Of a stretch of DNA of 64,000 nucleotides, positions 14,230 through 29,400 are shown one piece after another. Numbering within the stretch: the first letter of the stretch is position 1; each line of letters starts with the position of its first letter. The DNA is from Gavia stellata (taxonomy: Eukaryota > Chordata > Aves > Gaviiformes > Gaviidae): NCBI RefSeq assembly GCF_030936135.1, contig NC_082595.1, positions 84,868,451 to 84,932,450 of the forward strand, in the 5' to 3' direction. A program made the position numbers and the translations under genes. Below the pieces are notes generated by a model. That model had not been told where the DNA came from. It did not search any database and worked only from the letters and a program-made list of their open reading frames with translations.

Positions 14230-14457
14230 TTAGTCTTCAGTGAAGTATGCCTCCAGTCCCTCCAGTTCTCCATCAGCTGTCGTATTTGAAGAGGTGGGAG
14301 TAGAATTCGAAGTCATGCTTTCCTGACTATTACTTTTTTGTTGAGAGTTTCCTGAATTACTTAGTTCCTTCTTCAGTTCTCTACCACCATTTAATAGCTT
14401 TTGACTCTCTGTAAAATACTGATTAGGATGATTCAAAGAAAACCCAACGTCATCAAT
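14230..14457 (-). CDS. PRIM2: PRIM2 terminal coding exon and stop (human 434-508)
   Basis: 228 nt, 75 codons plus TAA at 14232-14230. The acceptor is ttatgtgcag before 14457. It starts [19 protein letters not shown], the conserved last part of the Fe-S domain. A Ser/Thr/Asn/Gln-rich segment of about 40 residues follows, with little similarity to the mammalian tail, and the exon ends with the acidic-aromatic GLEAYFTED (human GLEDYFSEDS). Total length equals human except for the final Ser. The tail is probably disordered; the kept acidic end suggests a binding motif, but that is inference. Confidence 0.96.
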   Translation of the reverse strand: MDDVGFSLNHPNQYFTESQKLLNGGRELKKELSNSGNSQQKSNSQESMTSNSTPTSSNTTADGELEGLEAYFTED

Positions 14458-17400
14458 CTGCACATAAAAGGAAAGGAACATTGAGTTATTATATTTATTT
14501 CAAAAAGTCATCTTTTTCACATTCAAAAACTAATTAATTAGCAATGTAATAAGTTCCAATTTTGGTGAAGAAAAAGGCATCAGTTTGGAAATACCATCCC
14601 AGTAACTATTAGCATGACACAGGTTTACTTTCATCATAAAATTTCTTCCTTCATGTTAGAAATAAAACAACTGCTTTGGCATATTCAAACAATATTTCAC
14701 ACTGTCTTTGCTGTTGTAAAGAAAAAAAACACCCCAAAACATATAAAACAATATATGTAAAATAGCATACCTTTACAGATGGTCAGGTATTGAACCTACA
14801 CCTTAAAATAGCATTTCCCTACCTAAAAGATGGACTGAGACAAGTCTAGAGTGCAAATGGCAGTAGAGAATACTACTAAAAGTTGTAACAACTGCATATA
14901 AATCTAGATCTTAAGTATCAGTGTGAAACTAAATGGAAACAGGTAGCTGCACCTCTTTCCCTGTTTTCTCCAATAGCCACAAAAGCAATGTTTACAAGGC
15001 AGCAGGCTAAGACAGAAGCCCAATAGATCAAGCTTATCTCTGCTCCATCAGTGCCAACATCAGCATCCTGAAACTAGATGCACAACCAATACCAAAGAAC
15101 GTTTAGTCCTCAGTGGAAAAGAACACAGAAAACTAGCATAAGGTGCAGCATATTTTTATTGTTCCTTTCTACTTAGCAGGTGCATTCTTCCAACTCCATA
15201 ATTATTTGATAAATGAACATTCAATTGACACTCATCAAATATTTCAAATCAACAAAGCTTTCAGGTTTAAAAAGAAGCTTTTCTGACATATTCACCACAA
15301 ATCTCAGATATAATCTTTGCACCTCTTTTCGGAGACTCAGAAGTTGGAAATGCCTACTTTAAAAGGTGCTTCCACCTCCTGTTCAGGCAATGTGCACCTT
15401 TTACCTGCCCGTCAGCTCATGTGAATACTAAGAACATTTTAAGAAAAATACTGCTCTTAAAAAACCTTGGAAAACTTCCCAAACTTGGGATACAAGAAAC
15501 CAAGGAAGACTAAGAGCCATATACTGGTAATTTTCTGCTCCTGCTATCTTCCCTTTTTCCCAGAGGGTGGGGACAATTCAAGCATAATAAGCAACTTTGC
15601 ACACATACCTTGTCTCATGAGGACATACAGTGTGGCTGATTTAATATGCCAAAAAAGCAGAGGATCAGTGTGTACTCTAAATGGAACCCTGATTAAATGC
15701 ATTACCACTGCCTAGCTTAGCTCCATCAGAAAATGGCGACATGTATAACAGAATCTAATTCAGACATGAAGAAGACATTAGCAACTGTAGTAAGTGACCT
15801 TGCTTGAAAAATCTTAAAAATAAGTGAAAGGCCTAGCACACTAATTTGGTACTCAAAAAATAGGCACAAAGCAAAAAAAAAAAAAAAAAAACAAACAAAA
15901 AGCCAACAAACAAACAAACAACACCCCCCCCCCCAAAAAAATCCAAACAAAAAACCCCCAAAAAAACCCACACCAAAGCCACCACTGAATTTCACTTCAG
16001 TCTTATCTGGATGAGTTTCATCCAGCCAGCTTTCATCCATGCTCCAATTTCCATTATGTGGGAACTAAATTACTTCTTTACACCAAAAAGGCTTAAAAAG
16101 AAGTGAAAAGCTGGCTTTCCTAGAATAAGCTCTTAATTAGTTTTGGGGTTTTTAACCTTAAAATCTCAGTTTTCTTCAGACCAATTTAAGAGTCGCGTTG
16201 TAACTCTTAATTTTGTTCTAAACTCTCCCCAACAAATTGGATTAAGCTGTAGAAACAGCTTATTGTATGAATGGAGCCTTCAACCACATTTTCAGAGGTG
16301 ATTGATGGTATTTGGCTAAAAGCTATTTACAGGTTGTTGGTTAAAATTGTAGTATGATTCCATTTCTCCTTTTCAAACCCGAATGCTACTAAAACAAAGC
16401 TCTACTGGATGAAGCTTAGCCGATTCTATTTTAATTAAAAGAATTCTGCCCATTCATACTATGACCTTTTTTTGAGACCCTGAAGACAGAAAGGGGCAGT
16501 TTTGTTTGTAATCATCATCTTCACTTGTGATATAGTGATACATAAACAATTCTGAGCATTTCTGTGAACAAAAATATTCTGCTCTGGCTGGAAATACTCA
16601 AGAAATTTGACCACAAAAATGGAGGGGAATCATAGAAAGATTTCCTGGCTATTTTATGTTAAGACTGCTCTTGTTACTTTATGTAAGTTTTACAATGTTT
16701 TGAGGTAATATAGATCAAAGCACATCAATTTTAAAAGCCTCATCATTAACTTAACTGCAAGTTACCTGAAACTTGCTACCAGAAACAGGGAAACTAGATT
16801 TCTCTACCAGCATTATCCATTCACACCTGTAAATCCATCTGGAATCCACTATGCCCAAAGAAAAATGTATGTTCTGTCCAGTCAAAAATTTAAGCTTATA
16901 ACATGTATTGACCCAAGTGAAAAGGCCTGTGACTTCGGACAGAACTGTTAATTCCATCTAGCAGGTGAAGCCAACACAAGACTTTTTTTTTTTTGGATTC
17001 AACACATTTTGCCCATACTGGCTTTCATACAAACTCTAGTTTTGTATTCCTGCTACAGCAAATATTGTTTTGAAAAACCTGAAGCAATCATTTTGTAGCT
17101 ATAATATCTCTGGATTTTAACCAAGAACTTTTAAAATGACAGCTGATAATGCTACAGCTGATATTACAGAAAAACCATGTGGAGCAATCATGGTGTTACA
17201 GTAAATTATATCAATTGTCCACATCACAAAGGACTAAGAAAAATGGGTTTTGCATGTGTTTTTAAATAAACTATTCAAAAGTGATTCTTCTGTACCAGGA
17301 AGTTTGCTATGTGTCAGATTTAATTTACTTCTTAAAAATACACAGAGATTGTAAAATAACAGTACTCAAGAATAAAATGTTTAGAGATAAATATTAATAT

Positions 17401-20400
17401 ATAAACAATCAGCTGTTACAGCTGTAACTGTAACAAGTAACTAATACAGCAATGAACAACATGAACATCATTAGTTCCTTTGGATTATAACTTAGTAACA
17501 CAGGCATTAGCCAGTTAGGCTTTCTTGTTTTGCTCAGGCTCTTAAAATAGTGGGTTTATACACAATCAGATTTTAAAGCACTAATTATTTCTACTGTCAC
17601 AAGAACATTTATTTAAACAACTAGTAGTTCAGAGCTGATATCATCACTCTCTTTTACTTGACTGCATATACGTAGCCAAGATCTCCAAACTGTTTGGACT
17701 GGAAATATTTTTGTCTATTTTGAGTTGCCATCCAATTCTACCAACTAAAGTAAAATAAAATCTTGCTGCTATTGTGACCGTGAAAGGCATTCCTCATTAC
17801 TGTGACTATTTACTTTGGTTTATGGTCACACTGTTTGTATTTTCAGGGTGTCTCATTTCCACTTTATGTAAGTTGCCTTCTGTCCTCTCTTTAGTACAAA
17901 ATAAAAACTTATCTAAAAGAGATAATCAACATGAAATAGTTTATTATGAACTCAACTACAAATATTAGAACTTCAAACAGTTATGATGCTTTCCATATGG
18001 CTTAAAATCCAAATTTTACAATCAAGAAAGATACTTTAGTATTTTGGTAGTGTTTGATTGAATGCTTACTCTAGTCACCACATAAACATAGTTTATTTTT
18101 TATTCTTATTAAAATATGATAATGTTTGAAAATATCTACCCTACAGGCCATTCAGTCATACTTCTATCAAGTCAAAAGAGCTTCTTTGCTTCACATATAT
18201 AGGACAGCTTGTCTTGATCAAATTACGGTGTTATTATTCAGAAAATAACATTCCCAAAAAGGAGTGTGCCCTAATATCCCAGAACTTGAAAAATATGGTA
18301 AAACCATTCATGCACTATATGTAGCGCTTTCCTTTCCCACTCTTACCGAAAGACTTAAAAAATTGCATATGCATACACTTCCCTAACTCATTAGTTCCTG
18401 CCTGAAGACAATGCACTGAACCACACAAATGATGGCTGCTTTTGTTCTGTTGTTGTGAGATAGTGAAATGGAAGTTCAGGAGAGGTGTAGCATTAAAGTT
18501 AATAAGCCCAGTTTACAGCAAATACGCAGAGAAGCAGCTTTTAGGTAACCTGTGCTATTTGAACCAGTAGCACTGAGGTGCAAAGGCACACCCCCTACTC
18601 CCACCCCACATCCCTCCCCCCAAAAAAGGTTCTAAACATTCTCATTCTAGTCCAGATGAAATTATTAGCATAGTCTTAGTGCCAAGCACTAGACTACTGA
18701 AGCCAACAGCAAAGCTGCTGCCAGCATAAGATGCAGGAGAAACTTGAGGGAGGATGATGGGAAGGAAATGCAAATAGAATCCTGAAGTAGACATAGTGTG
18801 CAACTGACCCTGTGAACTTAGAAAAATATCATAATCTTAAACAAGTCTCCACTACAAAGTCATTCATACTAGATCTAACCCACATACGCACTGTAACTTT
18901 CAAGAATTATAGGTAACACTAACAGCTCTGCCCAACATACATCAAACACTTTCTTGGTAAAATTTTTATATAATTGAAGCTGAAATTCTCCATGTGAGCC
19001 AGTCCATTATTTCTAGGAAAATGTTACTTAAGATTGTTCACCTATTTGAAGAAACAATAACAATCAATGTTATGCTGATTGATTCTTCAGAAATTCCCTT
19101 CACTGAAAAGCTCTGCTAGTGATATACAGGAAAGCAAAGGTTTGACTACCTGATTAGGTGCCACCAGCTTCAGAGACACATCTTTTGACCACCCCAGGAA
19201 AAAAAAAAATATTACTAAAGCATATAGTTGTAGGACAGAAAAATCATTCCAAGCAGGCTGGTAACAAGTTTAGCAGCTAAATTCTCTAAAAAAGCTGCCC
19301 TCATAAGCATGTTTCATTCAAACTACAGAAAGTGCCTTTCTGTGCATTCCGCTTTCTCTCACTGAAGTAAGAGACTTATCAACAGCAAAGCAGAAAGATG
19401 ACTCTTAATGCAAGCAGCAAAGACAGATATTTATATTACAAAAAGACTGAAAAAAAAAAATGCTCTTCTGTAATTTGCCATAGAAGAATGGAAAGACAGC
19501 TTTCCTAAAACACAACAGACCTTCGGCGCTGTGCTGATTTAACCTTTGGTGAATGTTGACCTTGGGGTCTATAGTCATCTTAGGAAAATATTATTTCTAC
19601 TGACTTAGCCTTACATTGGGCATGTGTTACCTAAATTTCAAATTATATATAATTTTGAAATTCCTGTTTTATCCTTTTCTAAGACTGTAAGAGAAAGTGT
19701 TCCTCTCAAATCACAGCTGCCAAAACAACATTGGATACATGTTCAGAGTATACCTTTACTATACATTCACACATACGATTGCTGGAAATTTAGGGAGACA
19801 AACACATCCATTTAAATCAAATGTGAAAACCATCAAGAACAAAAAAGTCAATGGCAAATGTTTCTGAGTGGGTCATCTAATCCTCATCCATATCTTTAGC
19901 AAGGTTGTTCTATATTCTGACGTTTGAAAGGGATGTTTCAATTTTTTGAGTTGTAGAGATAACAAAGGTATAAGATAGGCCACACTCCACTGTTTTTTCT
20001 TGACAAGAAAGAATCTAGAACCAATGCAAAAACTGTTCTTTGAATCAAGAAATTACATAGGCGATGGACCGCAGCCATTCACTATCTTACAATTTTGTGG
20101 AGGATCTTACTGTAATATGTTACAGAAGCTTATGATTAAGCAAATGGGAAAGTTCGGAGAATGTTCATCTTGATTTAAACCTAATCACACGACCAAAGAC
20201 AGGAAAAAATATCAAGCGAAAATTAACAATATTAACTATGTAAGTGCTGGAAGATTAGAGTTTTAGTTAAACTTGTTAGACCCATTTTGTTTATTTTTTA
20301 AGATATATCTCGAAATAACAAACTTGCATAATGGGTTAAGAACCACCATTTGTTTAAAAATGGGATATTGAAAATGTTAAATGGCTTGAAATAGACAGAA

Positions 20401-23400
20401 TTCAACAATATTGGCATTTTCAGGAAGAAAGCATAACCTTTTACTATATCTTGTCATGTTCAGGGTATTAATAACACCAATACATAAATGCAGAAAATTA
20501 CCAAAGAAGATTTGAAGTATATTTTAAATTATTAAAATGAAAACTAACAAGGCAAGACAGCTAATGATGGATGTGAAAACTGCAAATAGACTCTAGACTT
20601 CATGCATGATTGCCAAGGCCTTCCTCGAGACAAAGACAGTGATTATAGTTTAACAAAAATTAGTAGCTACTTACATCATGTGTCAACTCAAAGTACTTCT
20701 GACAGGCCAGCTGGTAATGCATGCCCTTCACCAATTCCAGGATCTATACAGAGGGAGAAAAACGTAACGGATTCAGAAGTAGCACACATACATCCTGTTG
20801 ATACTTACCATGACAAAGTATTTCGCAACAGCCTTGTATATACCTCATGGAACTTTGCAGCACATGACATCTTTGACATGTGTGTATCCTACTGACAACA
20901 TTTATACATACTATAGTTCTTTAAAAATACCCTGGATATATTAAAAACAAGATAAAACTCCAGGAAGCTCCACCTGATCCTTAAAATGTAATTTCAATAC
21001 TCTTAACTTCAAGAATAAGCTGAACCTGTATTTAGGTAATATAATTGTGACAGTTATTGTCAAACTATCATATTGCAACACCTCTTCCATAATTGCAGAC
21101 ATAAATCTAGTCATTCAAGTGGTTGAAGCATGAAGCAATCAAGGACACGATTTGTATTTTTATTTTCCACATTACCAGTTCATGCAGATGCAGAATAAAA
21201 TACTACTGTGCTCCCATCAAGAAAATTTAATGCAAATCCTTTAGACAAGTATCTGCGAGAGGGGAATGCTTTTACCTTCAATCAGATTTGTCCTTTTTGA
21301 AACGAAGTTATTTCTAGTCAAGCTCAGCAGAGTGTGTGAGTGAATAGCCTGTTTTGAACATCTATTAGGAAAATCATGCCATCTTTTGTAAATACAATTT
21401 GCTTCCCAATTCTACTACAGGTAATCTCTTCTGTGCTGCATAAAATCCCATCCTTATCACCAGAATGCAATGCTGGTTGAAATTTTTTAAAGTTTCATCA
21501 CCTCCTCCCTCCTTTATATAATCAAAATGTATGCTCTCTCTGCTTATCAAACAGAGAAAATTGCTGGAATTAAGAGATAGCCTCAGTGGAAGGAAAAATA
21601 GTTTTCAAGAAATGTTAATTTCAAGCTCCTTTCCCAAGGTTGACCTTTATGTCAAACCCAGCAATACACTCCAGCTTAAGTCCCTGCTGTACTCATTATT
21701 GGATACCACCTTGTATTTATTGACAGATGTATAAATAAATTACATTTGCTGAATGGATAAAAAAAGCAACACATTGCCAGGAAAGTACTTAGCCGCGTTG
21801 TTTTTCTGTACTAGCCCAACTGATTACATTTCTATCCCTCTCGCCACCTCCTGTTAAATCTTCTGTAGAAGATCAAGGCCAAGGCCAACTAGGCAATGAA
21901 GTCTAAAATCTGGCACTATCTGTGTGTGTGTGTGTGTGTATTTATTTCTTTTTTAACTCCTCCTTCCTTTGAAATTGACTGAAAAAATTAGTGTCACATT
22001 AAGTACATTAGGATTGAAGAAAACTCATTTATTCTAAACACTTCAGTTACATATTACCTTATGTTTTCCTCTGTTTGTTCCTCACTATAAAATCTACACC
22101 ATGCAAAAGAGCTGCCTCTAACCATATTGTATGCATGTACTTTTAGAAAAGTATTTTTCACATAATTTGGAGTAATGATCAGAAGACCTATTTGTATGTT
22201 GGTTAGTTGAAAGAAACATTCATAATGTTCTTTAGCTTTCAGACTTTTCTAACCTGAATTTTCCAGCTGAAATAAGTCAACTAATTTAATCTAGTTCATA
22301 AACACCTTAGGTTTTCTCAAAATTATTCTTCATTTAATCAAGATTACACCTAATATAAATTATATAAATAAAAAGTTCTCTAAATTCAGGTGTAAATACA
22401 CTTTAAGTCTCAGAAACTTAAGTGAGCAAACAAAAACTTAAGTATGGACAAATTCTGAGTATAAACCCAATTACTCTTGTAATTTAAGAGAACTTTTCAA
22501 AATAGTTGATCAGTTAAAAGGCTAGTCATTCTGCAGTTCGTTTAACTTTTCACAGACCACAAAGTTATAGCTGCTTTTTGTATCAATGATGCCATTATCC
22601 AACTATCCTGAAGAGCAGAAAAGACAAGGATTATCAAAGCTAGCATTTGATCTACTAACTCACAATGATTCACAGGACGTGAGATGAAGCTGTTGTTGTC
22701 TTCTCTGACAGTTCAGCATAAAAATGGTAACTCAAGTGACAGATATCAGAAGAGGGATCCCTGACTGACACAGCACAGATGATGACAGAATGAAGGGACA
22801 CTTATAAGTAAATTACAGTTTTGTAAGACAGATTATTCTGATCAAACTATTCTGAAACCATGCACATTTAAGCCCTTGACCCATCCTTGAGAAAATCCTG
22901 ACCCACCTGTAAGGTGGAGAAGAGGACTTAATTGAATCAATACTGCTGATATGTGAAAGCTATAATGGTCATGTTATCAGAGCTGGCCTTGAGGGACTTT
23001 ACATCCTTAAAGAGAAACCATGTTATTTTGCAGCAGCTTGATCTTTATTGCCCAGCTACAATGCAGTTTTCACCAAGGAACTACTGTCCACTCCCTCTAG
23101 ACTCCTTCTCAGACCTTTCAGAGGCTGCTGTTAGGTCACCAAACAGATTTTTCTGCTGTACTACTATGAAGACATACATCTTGGAGAACAGCTGTTAGCG
23201 GAAACTCTACCAGCACTCTCCAGTGAAGTTTGGTAATTAGGTCTTCACAGCACTTCTCTTCCTTGACATTGATAGAGTGCTCCATAGAACAGAACGCCCA
23301 CCAGAACAGACCAGAGACTTCCATCCAGTTTGTTAAATTTATTAGTGTACATGATTGCACTGGAAGTCATCATCTTACTCCTGCTCCTTTACCCTCTCCA

Positions 23401-26400
23401 CCACATCACCTTCCCAACTTTGACTGGTGGAGATGACAAAGCTGTACAATTCCTACATGTTGATTACAATTTGTGGTTGGGTAGAAAAGCCAGACCAACA
23501 TTTGTGGCTCATTCAGGGTAAAGCAGTTATAATTCAGCTCCTACCCATTCTAAGAGGCAGTCAGAAGGCAGCCAAACTAGCACATATGTAACTTTGAACT
23601 GGCCACATCATGGCAGACCAGATTCACCTTCTGCATATATGATGGGGTTGAGGAATAAGGGGCACATTAAACATATCTAAAGAATAACAGGTTTAGTAGA
23701 TTAACTGGCTTTAATAGGGAATAAATTGCTAAGAGAAGAGACAAAAGAAGGTTAAAAATTGCAATAGGATGGAGTCCAGCTAGAAAAGAGTCCTCTGTGT
23801 GACAGAAACTCACAATCCTCTATTTAAATAAAACTGAATTATAATTCATTATAAATATTACCTTTCCCATCACATTTGTGCGCATACTGAAAGCAAACTT
23901 GCAGCTGGTTTTTGGTAGTGTTACCCAGAAACTGACCTCCACTCAAAACTATGTTAATTCACAGCAGCAATCTTTTGCCTCTACATATATTAAGACATTC
24001 ACACTAAATTACTTTATTTTGCAAGTAAAGGTATATACTCAAGGATTCTTTTTGTTAGTTCTTATGTGCCTTTTCTTTCACTGTCATCTGCAACTTGTTT
24101 TTCTGATGTTGCTTTACTGACTACTAATGAGGTTAAGATGATGTTTGGCAGCTGTATGCAACCACCTGCTTTATAGATCCTCAGCATTCAAAGCTAAGAT
24201 GTTAGATAGCAGGATAGTTTGGGCTCTGTAATTATCCATTGTTATTTTCACTTACTCAAATTTAGTTTGTTTTATCTGAAAATTGCAGAATTACCTTATA
24301 TTTTCAAAATGAAAAATCTTTCTACTACAGATTCATTTAAGTATAACTGATTTCTAACTTTCTTTTTATTTCAAAGGTGACTGAAGATATGATTGGGTGC
24401 AACTGCTGGAGTGTATCTGACCACATTCCAGTTTTCTTCTGTTTTGGGCCAGTTTGTCACCACCTCAGCATTAAGTCCTGCACCAGGACTCCCCAATGCC
24501 CTTTGCTTCCTGGTCAGTACAGGCACCTGTCCTTTTTGCTGCTTTTGGATACTCCTTTTATATTTTAAACTGATTTTGAAAGTTTCATGTTTCTAATACA
24601 TACATGTATAGTACAATGTTCTCAGATTTAAGCTCTGTTTTCCCTCAGGGACTCACTTACAGGCTAGAAAATCATTGTTACAGCTTTGCCAGAGCTCCTG
24701 TTCCTTTAATACTCTTTGACTTGTCTTTTGTAGTGAAGAGTACTTGCCCGCCCAGTGTTCAGCATTGCGCATGGTAATACTTAGGGCACCATAACAGATC
24801 AATTTCTCCCCTGCAATTTACTCACAACTGTCAAACAACAAAACCTAATTGTATTCTAGCACACTTTATAATGCTATAAAAGAAAGAGGCAGTCATGATA
24901 CAGAAGAAGGTATTTTATTAATGTCTCTTAAAAAACACCTGTATTTTTTCCTCCATCTTTAAAGTATAGGTTTTCTAGCCTGAAGTTCTTATTTCATGTA
25001 TGTCAGTAAGGAACTCATTAAATACTTAACAAAAGAGTAAGTGAACGTCTAAATGAAAAGAATATGTCAATATGTGCCCATATTTGCTCAGCAACCCCTA
25101 GGCAGCTTATTAAATGAAGACAGACATTAATTTAAACTGAGATGGTCATTTTAAAAGGAAACAGCTCTAATGTTAGTTGGTTTTGTTTGCTTGCTTGGGG
25201 GCTATTTTTCAAAGTTTTATACAGTCATCTCCTGAAAGTCAATGGTGTGAACATCAAACACAGGAAGGGTTAATGCACCTGAGTATTTAATTTCTTTGAT
25301 TTCACATAGTTTTAAAATAACACTATAAAAATGTACATTTTATGATTAAATGTACATTTAAATGATTTCATGATTTTGGCTATTTTTTAGTGACACATTT
25401 TCATTTAACTGACAAATCCTGCATGAGTTTACAGCCACCTATTTTAAAAAACAGTCGTGCCTGGTTTTAGGTATGATAGATAACCCACATTCCTCTGTTG
25501 CAATGCTGAGTCAAAGCCTGAACTGTTATCAAGTATGAAAGCAAGCTTCTGAAACATTTAAAAATAAAAAAAAAGTTACAAAATAAAAAAACTTGAAGTA
25601 TTTGCAATATAACAGTTTCAAGAACAATGAGCTGAAACATTTTTATTTCATATGTTCGTTCTTTGTTTTCCTGTTTTCTCATCCTGAACTGTGTGTTTAT
25701 CCCTTTGACTTTTTTTGCATGCTTCTTTTTTCCTTTTTTCTCTTCTAAATAAAAATTTCATGAGTAGTTTAATACACCATAAATTGAAACTTCTGAAGTG
25801 TGAAGACACAGTCCCTAATTCTGTCCACCCATTCCTGCCATCTGAAAATGAACCTCATTCCTCCTCACCTTCCCCAGGTAAGCCTATAGTTGGATAATTT
25901 TTTTAATCTATTTTACCATGTAGTCTTAAGGCCAGCATAAGGAAAGGAATGGAAACTCAACAGGCAGGGATCAACAGAGTAGAACTGCCTTCCACACCAG
26001 CAGGGCACATTTAGGCTAACTGCTCAGGGAACTGAAGTCTAAGATTTGACTAATGAATTTAAATACTCCTAAATTGGACACACTGAAATGAATGCCATTC
26101 ATCTCTTTAACAACAGTAAAAAAATATGCATGTTAACTCTACTTTTCATATTATTTGTTCTAAAATGCATATTTGACTGAGCACTGGCACAGGTTGCCCA
26201 GGGAGGCTGTGGAGTCTCCATCCTCAGAGACGGTCAAAACCCAGGAGATGGTCCTCGGCACCTGGCTCTAGACGACCCTTCTTGAGCCAGGGGGTTGGAC
26301 AATGTAACCTCCAGGTGCACCTTCCAACCTCAACCAGACTGTGAGAAACAGTGTCAATAGCACCCAGCAGTACATTTTTATTACGTCCTTTTGGTGGTTG

Positions 26401-29400
26401 GTTAGAATATCAAATCCAAACTTTAAGAAATATATTTTCTTGTGTTTCTGCATCTGTCTTGCATTCTCTCAAGTCTGAAATACTGTAATTCAAATTTTTA
26501 AACTAATTAGTTTTAAACCATGTCATATTAAGATATCATGTCATCTTAAGATGTTAAGCCACGTCATGTTAATATTCTACAGTATTCTACGCATTGACGG
26601 TGTCAGTAATAGTAACACCACAGCACTAATAAACACCCACCAAAAAAGTCACTGGGGTTGATCAAGTGATATTATATCAGTGATCAGAATAGGTGGGAGT
26701 TTTAATATCAGAAAAGAAGGCTTAGTATTGGCTGGTTAAATTTGTAATTGTATTCATTCAGCTTATATGCAAAAGTACTCCTAGGGAAATCAATAAGCAT
26801 GTTCATGCTTAAAAAATAAACCAAATACAAGACAATTAAACAAGGCACACATTTTAGCTGAGAAACCACAGAAGTGTAGTGTCAAAATACAGGGTCTACA
26901 GAGTAAGTCAGAGAAAGTATAATCTCAGATAAAACGGGGAAGATATACTCCTAACAAACAACTATTATTCTCAAAATAATGCGAAGGCTGAGTGCTGTCT
27001 CCTATCAATAAATGTTCCCCATCTATAGAAAATATGTGGAAACTTTCAGCACACAAATCTACACCAGAGTGCTGCAAAGATTTATTTTCACTATGAAGTT
27101 TCCTTGAATAATCTTACTTTTGAGACTTTAACACTGTCCACTTTGAAAGGTTTAATCATTTTAAAGTATTTACAGGTTTTGATGTAGTAAAGACAATAAC
27201 TATCTGAGAGATTTTGGACAGTGAACAAGGGGTCTTAGCCAGCAGTTGAGAAATCTGAATGATGTACAATTTCTGGATTCAAGGTCTAATGCTTCTAAAA
27301 AATTCTTAGCAGCAAATGTGTAAGGGTATCCTGTTTTATAATTTGAGTTTTAACTAGTTAATTTGTGGTGGGATTCTTTCCCTAGTAAAAGCTCACAAAA
27401 TCTGTGTTCCAAGTAAAAATGTGAATTTTATGAGAAGAGGTAAACTAATAAATATGAAGTGCCATATGATATCTTCATCAATTAAATATTTATTATAGTC
27501 ACAAGTCAAAAAAGATGAGACTTAAAATTGGAATTGCTGAAAGAAATTTTAAGGAACTTTGATGTACCAAATTTCACTGTAACTATAAAATGGGCATCAC
27601 ATAAGGTTTGTCCATATCATCAATTGTTCTTGTATTTTTGTTTCTGATTTATATATTTCCACAATAAATACTGACTTAATAAAAGATCTCTTATTTAATC
27701 ACTTAATAAAAGTTCTCTTACTTAAACAGTATTTGCTCTTACTTAATCAGAACTTACAAAAGCACTACCATGAAGATGACTAATGTTAGGGCAAAATTCT
27801 TTAGCTGTAAGGGAAAATATTTTTACAGCCAACAGTGATCTAAAACTTTTCTAATATTAGATCATCAGAAAGGACAGTATGGTTTTTATTTTTTTCCCAC
27901 TGTGGTGGGCTTTGGGCGAGTTTTTTTGCTGGTTTGGGAGTTTTTTGCTTGGTGTTTTGTTTGGGGTTTTTTTTCATTCATGAAAGCATATAGCCATATC
28001 AGAGGCCTAGGCACAGATTTGCTTATTTATTTCCATCTCTGTGAAGACTCTCCAATCCCCCAAACCACTAAATTTGTTAGATAACATTGGCCAAAATTCA
28101 ATGACTCAATCAAAATCTTCAATTTAATCCAATTATGGAAAAAAGCAGCTTTTGAAATTAAAAGAACAATTCTACTAGAAAGAACATTCTTTCTTCTAAA
28201 GTTATCTAATGTTCATTTACATAAGCATTTTTCCCTAAAGAAAAAACGGTAGTTAGAGCAAAAGCAAAAAGGATGAGTCTAGGCCCTCTATTTCTCCTGA
28301 CTGTAGAACCAGAAATGTTTACTACCTTTTGCTTTTGCTATTGAGATAGAAGTGAATTGGGAAAAAGGTAATTTCGTGAAGGAAGCTTTCAGAAACAAAT
28401 AATAGATATTTTGAAATAACTCTAATTCAAAGTCAATCATATTCATTCTTCTATTTGAGATATGTAGGCAACACATTACAGTGCATTTAGTACAGCACCA
28501 CAACAGATGTATTTATCTTAACATATGCTTTAGTCTTTATATTCTTCAAATTGATTAGCTATTGTCAAATCTGGTTTCATAAAGATTTTATCTGATCAGC
28601 AGAATACCAAAGACAGAAATGAAATGTGATCCGAAATATACTATAAATTCAAATGCTATACAATCACACATTCACGTATTAGATGCTCAACTAACTATAT
28701 TACTTCTCCAAGAAGCATTTTTAAAACAAACCAAAAAAGCTACTATCACAAATAAAGAAATAGCCTAACCTACGGAAAATGTGAAATAAATACGAGTTAA
28801 ATAATTCAGTTATTGGAATAAACATCAGGATTAATGCTTTCTGCTTCAGGCTATATAATAACCAGGCAAGATCTGAAAGTCATCTGTTATATTACCTTGA
28901 GAAGATGACTTCAGCAGATACAATGGGATAGCAGGCTGGATCTAGATATATCACAGCAAGCAGATTCACATATTCAGACGTTTTGATCACTTTTTTCATT
29001 ACTGACGGTACTGCAAAATGACTGCAATGAAAGCAGTTCAGTGCTCAGACTGATTACTGAAGTCATGCAAGGTCTGGCAGTATTTGCTCTGCACCATCAT
29101 CCCAAGGTCCAGCTTTCCTTTTTCACACCTAGCCCATGCACAGAGAGCCCTTTGGAAAAGCACTGTGAGGTTGCAGTTTGTTTTCTACCACAGACCAGCC
29201 AAATGCTTTATGTGTATGAAAAAACTCAGGAGCTTCCTGGTCTTATGAACCTAAAAGGAAAAAGTGTACTCCTTATCTCAAGGGTATGAAGGACAGCCCT
29301 AGAAATAGAAGACTGAGAACAGCGCTGGAAAACCAACCGTCTTGGATAAAACCGCAACCATATGGACTGGACACTAGCCCACGTTCTGGCTCCTGTAATA

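Larger units (their letters stand above)
14458..20674 (-). other. PRIM2: PRIM2 last intron
   Basis: 6.2 kb, GTAAGT donor at 20674 and AG acceptor at 14459-14458, phase 0. The content is AT-rich and mostly featureless, with an A-rich/C-run low-complexity patch at 15873-15971 and a perfect 14-bp palindrome at 17415-17428. No mobile element was recognised. Confidence 0.85.

Noticed and set aside
15726..16040. Minus-strand frame rich in Gly, Phe and Cys
   Set aside because: It is a translation of the poly-A/poly-C low-complexity tract.
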